From Clostridia bacterium (GTDB lineage Bacteria > Bacillota_A > Clostridia > Oscillospirales > CAG-272): a stretch of 43,352 bases of DNA. How positions within the stretch are numbered: position 1 is the first letter of the stretch; the number at the start of each line of letters is the position of its first letter. Below the pieces are notes generated by a model. It saw nothing but the letters and a program-made list of their open reading frames with translations, did no database searches and was not told the origin of the DNA. The DNA is taken from contig JAGBRZ010000131.1 of NCBI GenBank assembly GCA_017632155.1, positions 1 to 43,352 on the forward strand, written 5' to 3'. Below, one piece after another: positions 1-6,877 of this stretch. A program made the translations under genes and the position numbers.

Positions 1-77
1 GAGGCCGAAGAGGCGCCCCTGCTAAGGGTGTAGGTCGGGTAACCGGCGCGAGAGTTCAAATCTCTCCATCTCCGCCA
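1..77 (+). tRNA. tRNA-Ser (anticodon GCU), 5' part outside the window
   Basis: The anticodon stem CGCCC/GGGTG (14-18, 26-30) closes the loop CTGCTAA (19-25), with anticodon GCT at 21-23. A long variable arm typical of class II tRNAs lies at about 31-49. The T arm is GAGAG-TTCAAAT-CTCTC (50-66), followed by the acceptor 3' strand 67-73, discriminator G74 and an encoded CCA at 75-77. The acceptor 5' strand and the start of the D arm lie before position 1. The 3' half also serves as the left arm of a long inverted repeat (60-131). Confidence 0.93.
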
Positions 78-131
78 ACGAAAAAGGCACACCGAAAGGT
101 GTGCCTTTTTCGTTGGCGGAGATGGAGAGAT
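60..131 (+). terminator. Long hairpin overlapping the tRNA-Ser 3' end
   Basis: A perfect inverted repeat of 34 nt per arm (60-93 and 98-131) encloses a GAAA loop. Its inner part (about 80-112) is a normal factor-independent terminator stem with a T run on the right arm. The outer 18 nt of the left arm are the tRNA T arm and acceptor end, so the right arm is an antisense copy of the tRNA 3' end. Confidence 0.75.
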
Positions 132-386
132 CGCTCGCGACGGCGAAGCCGGCGCGGGCTCGGGGCGCGACCGCCGCCGGGGGCGGATGAAGGGAGTGCC
201 CAGAGGGAGAAAACAAGGAGTTTTGGAAGCACGCTTGCGTGCGCCCCAAAACGACTATGTTTTCGAGTGGGGTGAAGAAAGGCGAAGCCTTTCGACTTGA
301 AATTATACCGCTGTTTATATTACGAGTCAAGATATCTATTCCGCTCATACTTGCCAAAGAATAACCGCAATTCCGATACAAAGGGA
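132..386. other. Gene-free stretch with small hairpins
   Basis: No convincing gene is seen on either strand. The first part is very GC-rich. Two small hairpins are visible: GCACGC-tt-GCGTGC at 229-242 and GAAAGGC-gaa-GCCTTTC at 277-293. The texture resembles a dispersed intergenic repeat, but only one copy is in the window, so this is inference. Confidence 0.4.
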
Positions 387-415
387 TTGCGGTTTTTGTG
401 TTTTTATGGTATAAT
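363..415 (+). promoter_or_regulatory. Promoter overlapping a terminator-like stem, upstream of 508
   Basis: TTGCGG (387-392), a 17-nt spacer and TATAAT (410-415) preceded by TATGG give a -35/extended -10 promoter. The TTGCGG hexamer is also the right arm of a stem with CCGCAA (365-370), followed by a T-rich run. The same layout recurs at 1875-1923. Confidence 0.7.
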
Positions 416-507
416 ATTTTTGGAAAGACGAGTAAGCTGCGGATGTACTGCTTATATGGGCATGATGGATACTATTGTTAATGATTCGAAGCGAAAGAAG
501 GACAGTG

Positions 508-1551
508 ATGATATTTGAATTTGAAGATTACACGATCGATGTGTATGAAGAAAAAATGAAAACGCTTGCGGATAAAAAGTACCGCTGCGGGTGTCCGCCT
601 TGCTGCGCTTTCAGAGAATATGTGCACACCTTTTCCGACGATGTGAAAAAGCGTTTTAATGCGCTCGGACTTGACTTGGAAGATCCCGATGAAGTGTATG
701 ATTCAGGAAAAGATGAAAAAGGAGAAACGACTTACGTCGGATGGTGGAATATTTATGGAAAAATAATAAAAAACAGCGAAAGCCCTTGTCGCATATCCGA
801 TAACCTTGAAATAACATTTTGCGATAATGCGCTGTATGCTCCAAAATGGTTTCGGGATTCTCCTTTCATCCAAATGAGAGCGGTTATACGTGGATCTGAT
901 TTGAAACGGTTGGGCAAGGAATACCTAAAAGATACAGATGTTTTCGGTGCAAGCATGAATACATTCATATATCACATGGATGAAGAGGTATGTTCCGCTC
1001 TGAAAGGTTTGGTTGGATGTGAACTCATCGGACTTGATACCGGTTCTATGCCTGTGAATGACAGCCCGACAAAATGTCATAAGGTCAACATCTATATCAA
1101 ACGTCCGGTTGAATCGGATTTGTGTATGGTTTCTCTTACGGCAGATCGGGATACAGACACTTGTTTCGACGGAATCGATAGAATGGTGTTTACTGCGAAT
1201 ATTTCTAAAGCAGAGATGGAATTGGCTGCTGATGAAACATTACCTTGTCCGCATGGAAAAATTCAGAAAATAAAAATTTTTGAAAGCACGATAGCGGGAG
1301 AGAGGGACAGAGTAATATATGATTCTCATCTTCTTATTGAACTGGAAACCGGGAGGAAAATGATTTTTCGCATTGAACCCGACGGTGAGGAAGTAATAAC
1401 GGTATTTGCGGAGGTTGAGGATTGCAACATTGAGAAGTATCTTCGCGTTTCGGACGTTTGGTTTGTACATCCGACTCCGATTTTTGATAATAGGAATGAA
1501 ATCATTGGACTGAAATCTTTTTATCAAACTGAAACAAAAGTGCGAGTATGA
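508..1551 (+). CDS. Hypothetical protein with N-terminal CxC-PP-CC cysteine cluster
   Basis: This 347-residue soluble protein has no signal peptide or membrane segment. The start at 508 is chosen because a GAAGGA ribosome site sits just upstream; two in-frame ATGs slightly upstream (475, 481) lack one. Near the N terminus four cysteines (C27, C29, C32, C33) form a compact cluster that could bind zinc. The following segment, rich in LGLDLEDPDEVYD-type residues, resembles the N-terminal domain of uncharacterised clostridial proteins that carry a Cys pair followed by an Asp-Pro-x-x-x-Val-Tyr motif. The C-terminal half is mixed alpha/beta with no motif I can name. It is monocistronic, with its own promoter (387-415) and a strong terminator (1587-1624). 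Function is unknown. Confidence 0.85.
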   Translation: MIFEFEDYTIDVYEEKMKTLADKKYRCGCPPCCAFREYVHTFSDDVKKRFNALGLDLEDPDEVYDSGKDEKGETTYVGWWNIYGKIIKNSESPCRISDNLEITFCDNALYAPKWFRDSPFIQMRAVIRGSDLKRLGKEYLKDTDVFGASMNTFIYHMDEEVCSALKGLVGCELIGLDTGSMPVNDSPTKCHKVNIYIKRPVESDLCMVSLTADRDTDTCFDGIDRMVFTANISKAEMELAADETLPCPHGKIQKIKIFESTIAGERDRVIYDSHLLIELETGRKMIFRIEPDGEEVITVFAEVEDCNIEKYLRVSDVWFVHPTPIFDNRNEIIGLKSFYQTETKVRV

Positions 1552-1586
1552 AACATTGTTATGTATCAAAGTTATAGTCATTAGCC

Positions 1587-1624
1587 AAAATTAAAAGCGA
1601 CCCTATGGGGTCGCTTTTAATTTT
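1587..1624 (+). terminator. Strong bidirectional terminator after the 508-1551 gene
   Basis: A 17-bp perfect stem (1587-1603 with 1608-1624) with a 4-nt loop has a GCGACCC core, an A-rich left flank and a T-rich right flank. Confidence 0.9.
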
Positions 1625-1815
1625 ATCCAAGCCGCAGGCTTGGCATGTAATCACGCGTAGCGTGTATGGCATCCGCAAAGCGGTATGGCATCATGCGTAG
1701 CATGCATTCCTGCGGCTTGATTCCATACACCCTTCGGGATGATTCCATACCGCAATAAATTGCGGATTCCATACGCTCGCAAGCGAGCGATTACATACAC
1801 GGCTTCGCCGTCATT
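1625..1815. repeat. Array of short palindromes separated by TATGGCAT/ATTCCATAC spacers
   Basis: At least seven short hairpins follow one another, including AAGCC-gca-GGCTT (1629-1641), CACGC-gta-GCGTG (1652-1664), CCGC-aaa-GCGG (1673-1683), CATGC-gta-GCATG (1692-1704), CGCAAT-aa-ATTGCG (1751-1764), CGCTCGC-aa-GCGAGCG (1774-1789) and ACGGC-ttc-GCCGT (1799-1811). In the left half the spacers read TATGGCATC; in the right half they read GATTCCATAC, nearly the reverse complement. The segment 1628-1638 is also exactly complementary to 1709-1719, so the first hairpins can be enclosed by an 11-bp outer stem. Confidence 0.85.
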
Positions 1816-1872
1816 TAAATAAATGAAAAACAATCCGTTATATATATTTTCCAAACAGAATTAACAACCAAA

Positions 1873-1923
1873 AACCGCAAATCCAAAATCGGACTTGCGG
1901 TTTTCGTTGTTTTATGGTATAAT
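1873..1923 (+). promoter_or_regulatory. Promoter overlapping a terminator-like stem, upstream of 1943
   Basis: TTGCGG (1895-1900), 17 nt and TATAAT (1918-1923), preceded by TATGG. CCGCAA at 1875-1880 pairs with TTGCGG and the flanking A and T runs extend the stem, so the -35 box is the right arm of a hairpin. The gene start is only 20 nt downstream of the -10 box. Confidence 0.7.
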
Positions 1924-1942
1924 GAAAAAAGGAGGTATCGAC

Positions 1943-2464
1943 ATGAAAAGGATATTCATTTTCGTCTTTATGCTTGCACTGTGCGTGTCGCTGACCGCGT
2001 GTGATCCGGGGGCGTATTGCCTCAGCTTTGACGAACTTACAAAAAACGTAGTACGGATAGATCTTATAGACTACAACAATCCGGATCAAAAAGGATTTAT
2101 CTCATGGGTTCCCGATCACTCGGACGATCTTTTGCCATTTGACAATTCCAAATGCACCCTCCTAAAGCAGTTGGATGATGAAAAATCAGTCGATTTTCTC
2201 AAAAATCTCAGCCGCTCCGATATCTTATACCATTACTATGTCTTTAATTCACCCCGCGGGATCAGCCTGCGGCTGACATACGAAAACGGCGATTTTCTGA
2301 TAGTCAACTGTGACTCCGAAAACGAAGCATTCGTAGGTTACATAGGAAAATACTCCGCGGACGGCAAGGTTCTTGAGTTTTACGGTTGCTTCAGCAGCTA
2401 TCATTATTTTGAAAGACTGGTCGATATGTTTTCGGACAGCGATGGATACGACAATGAAATATGA
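1943..2464 (+). CDS. Small putative lipoprotein of unknown function
   Basis: The product is 173 residues. It begins with a short basic start and a hydrophobic signal segment ending in a lipobox, LTAC, with the lipidated cysteine at residue 20, so it should be anchored on the outer face of the membrane. The start at 1943 follows a GGAGG site at 7 nt; the promoter at 1895-1923 excludes earlier starts. The mature part is acidic and has no recognised domain. Its 3' end overlaps the start of the downstream acetyltransferase by 11 nt, so the two are probably translated from one mRNA. Confidence 0.85.
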   Translation: MKRIFIFVFMLALCVSLTACDPGAYCLSFDELTKNVVRIDLIDYNNPDQKGFISWVPDHSDDLLPFDNSKCTLLKQLDDEKSVDFLKNLSRSDILYHYYVFNSPRGISLRLTYENGDFLIVNCDSENEAFVGYIGKYSADGKVLEFYGCFSSYHYFERLVDMFSDSDGYDNEI

Positions 2465-2906
2465 AATTATAACTCTTTCCGCGCACCCCGAAATGAAAAA
2501 GCCGATGGCGCGATGGTTCCACGAAAAATGGGGCATCCCCGAAGAGGCGTATCTTGAGAGCATGGAGGAATGCCTTGCGGGTAAATCCGCCGTTCCCGAA
2601 TGGTACGTTGCCCTCGGCGGAGGGCGAATTATCGGCGGGCTCGGAGTGATTAAAAACGATTTTCACAACCGCCTCGATCTTGCGCCGAACGTTTGCGCCG
2701 TTTTTGTCGAGCCCGACTTCCGAGGGCAAGGAATCGCGGGCGCGCTCCTTGATTATGTCTGCAAAGATATGAACAACCGCGGCATCTCGCCGCTCTATCT
2801 TCTGACAGATCACAACTCCTTTTACGAGCGCTACGGCTGGGAATACCTCTGCCCCGCTCGAGGTGACGGTGAGGATACGGATTCAAGGATGTATATTCAT
2901 AAGTGA
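2454..2906 (+). CDS. GNAT-family N-acetyltransferase
   Basis: This 150-residue GNAT enzyme would transfer an acetyl group from acetyl-CoA to an amine or other small substrate that cannot be predicted. The acetyl-CoA pyrophosphate loop is visible as FRGQGIAGALLD (about residues 89-100), preceded by the beta strand CAVFVEPD. The C terminus has the FYERYGWE segment typical of the last GNAT strand and helix. The chosen start at 2454 overlaps the 3' end of the lipoprotein gene. The ribosome site is weak, which suits translational coupling; an alternative start is 2442. A terminator follows immediately. Confidence 0.9.
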   Translation: MKYEIITLSAHPEMKKPMARWFHEKWGIPEEAYLESMEECLAGKSAVPEWYVALGGGRIIGGLGVIKNDFHNRLDLAPNVCAVFVEPDFRGQGIAGALLDYVCKDMNNRGISPLYLLTDHNSFYERYGWEYLCPARGDGEDTDSRMYIHK

Positions 2907-2934
2907 AAAACCGCAGCTTTGCTGCGGTTTTTGT
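2906..2934. terminator. Bidirectional terminator between convergent genes
   Basis: AAAAACCGCAGC-ttt-GCTGCGGTTTTT is a 12-bp perfect stem with T runs on both strands. It serves the GNAT gene (plus) and the SIS gene (minus), which ends at 2937. Confidence 0.93.
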
Positions 2935-2936
2935 CA

Positions 2937-3527
2937 TCAATTTATCTTCTTCCCCACTGCTCCGCCGGGGTGGATGAGGGCGAAATCGGAGAGGGCGTAG
3001 TTCTTTTCTTCCATAATTCCCATCATCAGAGCGTCGAAAATGGCGATGGTGGCGGCGAAGCTTGCGGTTGACATAACTCCATAGGCGTCGCTTTCGGGGA
3101 CGTCGGGGAGAAGAAGCACGGAATCCGCCTCACGGGCAAGCTCGGAATCACGGTTTGCGGTGACGAGGGCAATCTTTGCGCCCTTTGATTTTGCTATCGA
3201 AACGAGAGGGATGAGTTCGTCGGTCTTGCCGCCCTTGGAAACGAGAATCAGAAGGTTATCCTTTTTCAGCGCGCCCATGCCGCCGTGGACAGCCTCGGAG
3301 GGGGGCACGAATTTTGCGGGGCATTCGACGCAGCAGAGCGAGTGCGCGAACTTTTTTGCCGCGAATCCGGACGAACCGCAAGCGGAGAGGACTACAAGGC
3401 TTGATTTCAAGATAAATTCGAGCGTTTTGCAGAATTCCTGCTTGTCCATTTGCCCATACAGCTCTTCGAGCGCGCGGCGTTCCGCGGCTACGGATGCTCT
3501 CATAAAATCAAAAGTTGAGCTTTTCAT
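2937..3527 (-). CDS. SIS-domain sugar-phosphate isomerase, KdsD/GutQ-like, without CBS domains
   Basis: This 196-residue protein consists of one SIS (sugar isomerase) domain. Visible family features are CGSSGFAAKKFAHSL (residues 50-64), HGGMGAL (81-87), a Ser-Lys-Gly-Gly-Lys-Thr-Asp phosphosugar loop (97-103), and IHPGGAVGKK at the C terminus, close to the HPGGALGK of arabinose-5-phosphate isomerases. Those enzymes interconvert ribulose-5-P and arabinose-5-P and usually carry a C-terminal CBS pair, which is absent here. The ATG overlaps the stop of the upstream dehydrogenase-like gene in an ATGA, so the two are translationally coupled and may act on related phosphorylated substrates. The exact sugar is uncertain. 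Confidence 0.88.
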   Translation of the reverse strand: MKSSTFDFMRASVAAERRALEELYGQMDKQEFCKTLEFILKSSLVVLSACGSSGFAAKKFAHSLCCVECPAKFVPPSEAVHGGMGALKKDNLLILVSKGGKTDELIPLVSIAKSKGAKIALVTANRDSELAREADSVLLLPDVPESDAYGVMSTASFAATIAIFDALMMGIMEEKNYALSDFALIHPGGAVGKKIN

Positions 3528-4807
3528 AGAATCTTTTCCGCCTCGCTTTCGCTGAAAAATACGTTAAAATAGAGCCAAAGGACCGAATATCTGTCCTTGA
3601 GGTCCTTGGCGAACCAAACGCCGTTTCCGATCTTTTCCGCGCCGTACATTTCCTCGAAGAGTGAAAGATCGAAGCCGCAATCGGTCAGCATTTCCTCAAT
3701 CTCGGCGGCGGTGGGGCATTCGTTCAGAACGCTGACGACCTCCTCCCACTTCTCGCGGTAGACGTCATTCACGGGATTGACGTAGCGTCCCGCGCTCTTT
3801 TGAAGCTCGCTGACCTCGGGCGCGATCTTGCCATAGATCTTTTCGTAGCACTTTTCTCTCGTTTCATCCGAAACCGAGGAAAAAGTTGGCTTTGCGAGTG
3901 CGCGGAGCTCCTCGCGCAGACGAGCGGTGACTATTGTGGAATAGCCGACGTCGGTGCCGTGGAGGAAGTAGGGTTTATCCTCAAGCAGACCCGTGATCTC
4001 GAAATAGTGCGAGAGGTGATGCTCGCTTCCCGAGCCGGGGCGGGTGGTTGAAAGGAGGGTGAGCGTGACGCCTATGAGCACGAGATCACGCATCAGTTCC
4101 TCGATCGCATCGTCCTCGCGCGCGGCGATATTCTTTGCAAGCGAGCGGATAAGGTTTGTTTTTTCGAGAACCAAATCATAAACATCTTGGCAGAGGTATT
4201 CGCCGTTGATAAGCTGACTGAGTTTCCAATCGTTAAGCGCGGAATATTTGCCGATGATGTCGGCGTAGCCCGAGCGGATCATCTCTGCGGGAGCATTTTT
4301 CAGCACTTCCGTATCTCCGATGATGAGGGCGGGGGCGTGTGTGGTTTCCGTGACCTTCATTCCGCCGAGGATCATTGCCGCACCGGACGATGCAAAGCCG
4401 TCCATCGAAGGTGCGGTTGCGACGATGCCGCACTTTATTTTTGCGAAAAAGGAAACGTATTTGCAAATATCATTGATGACGCCAGAGCCGATGCCGAGGA
4501 TGAGATCGGTTTCGGGCGACATTTTTGCCCTGACAGCTTCGATCGCCGCCTCATCAGGGACGAGAAGATCATCGGTAACGAAAAGGCAGGTATTTTTGAT
4601 CTTATCGCCGAGCAGATCACGCACGCGCTCGCCGCAGACGGCGTAAGTATTCGAATCGGCAACGAGGAGTATATTTTCAAATTTATTCACGCTCTCGGGC
4701 AGACGCTCGATCGCGCCGCGTCCGATGTCAACGAGGTCGATATCGCATCGGTGTACTCTGCCGCAAGAGCAGGTTATATCGCGGTTCAGAAGCTGATTGA
4801 GTTCCAT
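3524..4807 (-). CDS. sn-glycerol-1-phosphate dehydrogenase-like protein (AraM/EgsA family)
   Basis: This 427-residue member of the iron-alcohol-dehydrogenase/dehydroquinate-synthase-like superfamily matches the AraM group. AraM of Bacillus subtilis reduces dihydroxyacetone phosphate to sn-glycerol-1-phosphate with a metal cofactor. Visible features are an N-terminal CSCGRVHRC segment (13-21), the nucleotide-binding GIGSGVINDICK (105-116), TAPSMDGFASSGA (131-143), and a metal-ligand region with GSGSEHHLSHYFE (about 260-272) and LHGTDVG. The start has an AAGGAG site at 7 nt and a near-perfect promoter. No PcrB-type prenyltransferase is nearby, and coupling with a SIS isomerase leaves the physiological substrate open. 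The family assignment is firm. Confidence 0.9.
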   Translation of the reverse strand: MELNQLLNRDITCSCGRVHRCDIDLVDIGRGAIERLPESVNKFENILLVADSNTYAVCGERVRDLLGDKIKNTCLFVTDDLLVPDEAAIEAVRAKMSPETDLILGIGSGVINDICKYVSFFAKIKCGIVATAPSMDGFASSGAAMILGGMKVTETTHAPALIIGDTEVLKNAPAEMIRSGYADIIGKYSALNDWKLSQLINGEYLCQDVYDLVLEKTNLIRSLAKNIAAREDDAIEELMRDLVLIGVTLTLLSTTRPGSGSEHHLSHYFEITGLLEDKPYFLHGTDVGYSTIVTARLREELRALAKPTFSSVSDETREKCYEKIYGKIAPEVSELQKSAGRYVNPVNDVYREKWEEVVSVLNECPTAAEIEEMLTDCGFDLSLFEEMYGAEKIGNGVWFAKDLKDRYSVLWLYFNVFFSESEAEKIL

Positions 4808-4836
4808 TTTGGGCTCCTTGGGATTTTATCGGTTAA

Positions 4837-4865
4837 ATTATATCGCAAAATGACGGAAATGTCAA
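4837..4865 (-). promoter_or_regulatory. Consensus promoter for the AraM-like/SIS operon
   Basis: On the minus strand TTGACA (4865-4860), a 17-nt spacer and TATAAT (4842-4837) match the sigma-A consensus exactly. The start codon is 29 nt downstream of the -10 box. Confidence 0.92.
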
Positions 4866-4939
4866 GATGAAGCCGGATGATAATTTTGTTTTTGAGAATA
4901 GATATTATATGGTTGAAAAATATAATGCATTAGTGGGGT

Positions 4940-5188
4940 GAAGGAGCAAAATCCTCCCGCTTGCGGGAGGATTTACTCCTTCCCAAACGTCGCCGGGGCG
5001 GCGCCGTTTTGAAGCGCATGAGAAAGTTCCGCCCTCTGCGGAGGGCGGCTTAAGGCGCTGCCTTAAGAAACCGCGAACTTTTGAAAAAGTTTGATCAAAA
5101 CTTCAACCTTATAAAAAAATCGAAAATTTTCGAGCGAAGCGAGAAAATTCACCTCACCTCTTACCTTTTACCTTTTACCTCTTACCTC
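4940..5188. repeat. Gene-free region with consecutive hairpins and a short tandem repeat
   Basis: No gene is present between 4808 and 5235 apart from the promoter. The region holds: a hairpin with inner stem 4949-4960/4963-4974 and outer stem GAAGGAG/CTCCTTC (4940-4946, 4976-4982); AAACG..CGTTT (4985-5009); AAAGTTC/GAACTTT (5023-5029, 5075-5081) enclosing CCGCCCTC-tgcg-GAGGGCGG and CTTAAGG-cgctg-CCTTAAG; then AAGTTT-gatc-AAAACTT and CGAGCGAAGCGAG. From about 5150 to 5188 the unit TTACCTT/TTACCTC repeats with a period near 7. This looks like a dispersed structured repeat. Confidence 0.75.
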
Positions 5189-5226
5189 AAAAAACGGCAA
5201 CCCTCGAAAGGATTGCCGTTTTTTAT
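5189..5226 (-). terminator. Terminator of the M81/FAD oxidoreductase operon
   Basis: AAAAAACGGCAA (5189-5200) pairs with TTGCCGTTTTTT (5213-5224). It lies just beyond the stop of the DUF1667 gene (5236) on the minus strand and has T runs on both strands. Confidence 0.9.
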
Positions 5227-5235
5227 TATAAGTAA

Positions 5236-5601
5236 TTATTCAATCGAACCCGAAGCTACGAGGTTTACGCCGAGATTCATAAAGTTCTCGACGATCACGT
5301 CGCCGGGGGTGAGGGGAGCTGTTACGGTGAGCTTCTTTACCTCTTCCATTGCTGCCATCTGCAGCTCCTTGGGAATGGGTGCGGAGGTTCTGACCGCTAC
5401 AAGCGGAACGCTTGCGCCCTCGGTCTTTACGGACGAGGTGAGTATGCGAACGGGATGAACGAATTCGTTCTCTGCGTACTTCTTACCGCGGGGGCACTTG
5501 AAGCCTTCGCAGCTTGCGATCTCGCCCTTGGTGGGGTCGCCCGAAACCTTAATGATACAGCCCTGGGGGCAGGTGATACAAATAATATCCTTGGTTATCA
5601 T
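5236..5601 (-). CDS. DUF1667 domain protein, Cys-rich redox partner
   Basis: This 121-residue protein has the full DUF1667 layout: cysteines C8, C11 and C15 in a CxxCPxGC motif, then C31 and C36 in CEGFKCPRG, and a C-terminal alpha/beta part. The cysteine spacing suggests a bound metal or iron-sulfur centre; that is inference. In Clostridia such proteins are commonly encoded after a GlpA-like and a GlpB-like FAD oxidoreductase, exactly as here. The start has a GGAG site at 8 nt and lies 16 nt after the preceding stop. It probably acts as the electron-transfer subunit of the complex. Confidence 0.92.
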   Translation of the reverse strand: MITKDIICITCPQGCIIKVSGDPTKGEIASCEGFKCPRGKKYAENEFVHPVRILTSSVKTEGASVPLVAVRTSAPIPKELQMAAMEEVKKLTVTAPLTPGDVIVENFMNLGVNLVASGSIE

Positions 5602-5617
5602 AATTCGTTCTCCTTCC

Positions 5618-6859
5618 TTAAATTACTTCGATCTTGATGGCGGATACGCCCTTCATCTGCTCGGGAGTTACCTCTACGTGCTCCATCTCACCAGGGTTGA
5701 TCTTGATGAGCTTCTTGGAGTAGATCTCCTTATCATCAGCATAAACCTTCATGGTTACGCCGAGCTTGGGAGCGCCTGCGCGGAAGAAGAGTTTTGCGGG
5801 TGCATCGGGGCAGATTCTCTGGGGACAAATATAACGGACGTTGTTGCCTGTAACGGAGGGGATCTCCTCTGCCTTGGGAAGAGTGCCAAGGGCATACTGC
5901 GCCGCATACTTACCTGCGCGGAGGGACTCGTCGGTTACGTTGTCAACGAGGTCGTTTACGTGAACTACGTTACCGCAAGCGAAGATATTCTCGCTGCTGG
6001 TCTGCATGAACTGATTGACCTCGGGGCCGTTTGTGATGGGATTGATCTTGATGCCCGCCTCACGGGTGAGCTCGTTTTCGGGGATAAGACCGCAGGAAAG
6101 AAGGAGAGTGTCGCACTCATAAAGCTTCTCGGTGCCTGCGATGGGCTGCTTGGTCGCGGGATCTACCTCTGCGATCACAACGCCCTCAACTCTCTTGTGA
6201 CCCTTGATCTCAACGATGGTGTGGGAGAGAAGAAGCGGAATGCCGAAGTCATCAAGGCACTGAACGCGGTTACGGGTAAGACCTGCGGTGTAGTCCATGA
6301 TCTCTGCAACTGCGAGAACCTGTGCGCCCTCGAGAGTCATACGGCGAGCCATGATCATACCGATGTCACCGGAACCAAGAATAACGACCTTCTTACCAAC
6401 CATCATATTCTGACGGTTAACAAGACGCTGTGCCGCACCTGCGGTATAAACTCCTGCGGGACGGGTACCGGGAGTCATAATAGCTCCGCGGGTACGCTCG
6501 CGGCAACCCATTGCGAGAACGATTGCCTTGCCCTTTGCGGTGAAGAGACCGTCTATGGGGTTGATGCCGACAACGCTGTCGGTGCCAACCTCGAGAACCA
6601 TAGTGTTAAGCTTAACCTCGATGTCGGTAGCCTTTACCTTTTCGATAAAGCGGTATGCATATTCGGGGCCGGAAAGCTCCTCGTTGAAGTGCTTAAGACC
6701 AAAGCCGGGGTGGATACACTGCTGGAGAATACCGCCAAGGCTTACGTCACGCTCAACGATGAGAACCTTTTCTGCGCCTGCTTCCTTTGCGCCGACTGCT
6801 GCAGCAAGACCTGCAGGTCCGCCGCCGATAACTATCACGTCATAAATTTTTTCAGCCAT
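5618..6859 (-). CDS. FAD/NAD(P)-dependent oxidoreductase of the GlpB/HcnB-like type
   Basis: This 413-residue flavoprotein has an N-terminal FAD Rossmann motif GGGPAG (12-17), the GCRERTRG segment (118-125) characteristic of oxidoreductases that pair with GlpA- or HcnC-like subunits, and a second dinucleotide motif GSGDIG (162-167) for NAD(P)H. Toward the C terminus ENIFACGNVVHVNDLVD matches the conserved FAD-closing region. It is the middle gene of a GlpA-like/GlpB-like/DUF1667 trio and lies 18 nt after the preceding stop. In the well-studied case such sets oxidise glycerol-3-phosphate; here the substrate is not proven. Confidence 0.92.
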   Translation of the reverse strand: MAEKIYDVIVIGGGPAGLAAAVGAKEAGAEKVLIVERDVSLGGILQQCIHPGFGLKHFNEELSGPEYAYRFIEKVKATDIEVKLNTMVLEVGTDSVVGINPIDGLFTAKGKAIVLAMGCRERTRGAIMTPGTRPAGVYTAGAAQRLVNRQNMMVGKKVVILGSGDIGMIMARRMTLEGAQVLAVAEIMDYTAGLTRNRVQCLDDFGIPLLLSHTIVEIKGHKRVEGVVIAEVDPATKQPIAGTEKLYECDTLLLSCGLIPENELTREAGIKINPITNGPEVNQFMQTSSENIFACGNVVHVNDLVDNVTDESLRAGKYAAQYALGTLPKAEEIPSVTGNNVRYICPQRICPDAPAKLFFRAGAPKLGVTMKVYADDKEIYSKKLIKINPGEMEHVEVTPEQMKGVSAIKIEVI

Positions 6860-6877
6860 TTTTAGTCCTCTCCTTTC

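Noticed and set aside
22..381. A 119-codon minus-strand frame across the tRNA and repeat region
   Set aside because: It is antisense to the tRNA, has no ribosome site and lies in GC-rich palindromic DNA; it is a by-product of the repeat.
1625..1815. CRISPR array
   Set aside because: The repeated parts are short spacers of 8-10 nt between differing palindromes; there are no 25-40 nt direct repeats with uniform spacers and no cas genes.
5498..6865. Long plus-strand frame opposite the GlpB-like gene
   Set aside because: It is the mirror frame of a clear flavoprotein gene, with no recognisable domain and no ribosome site.
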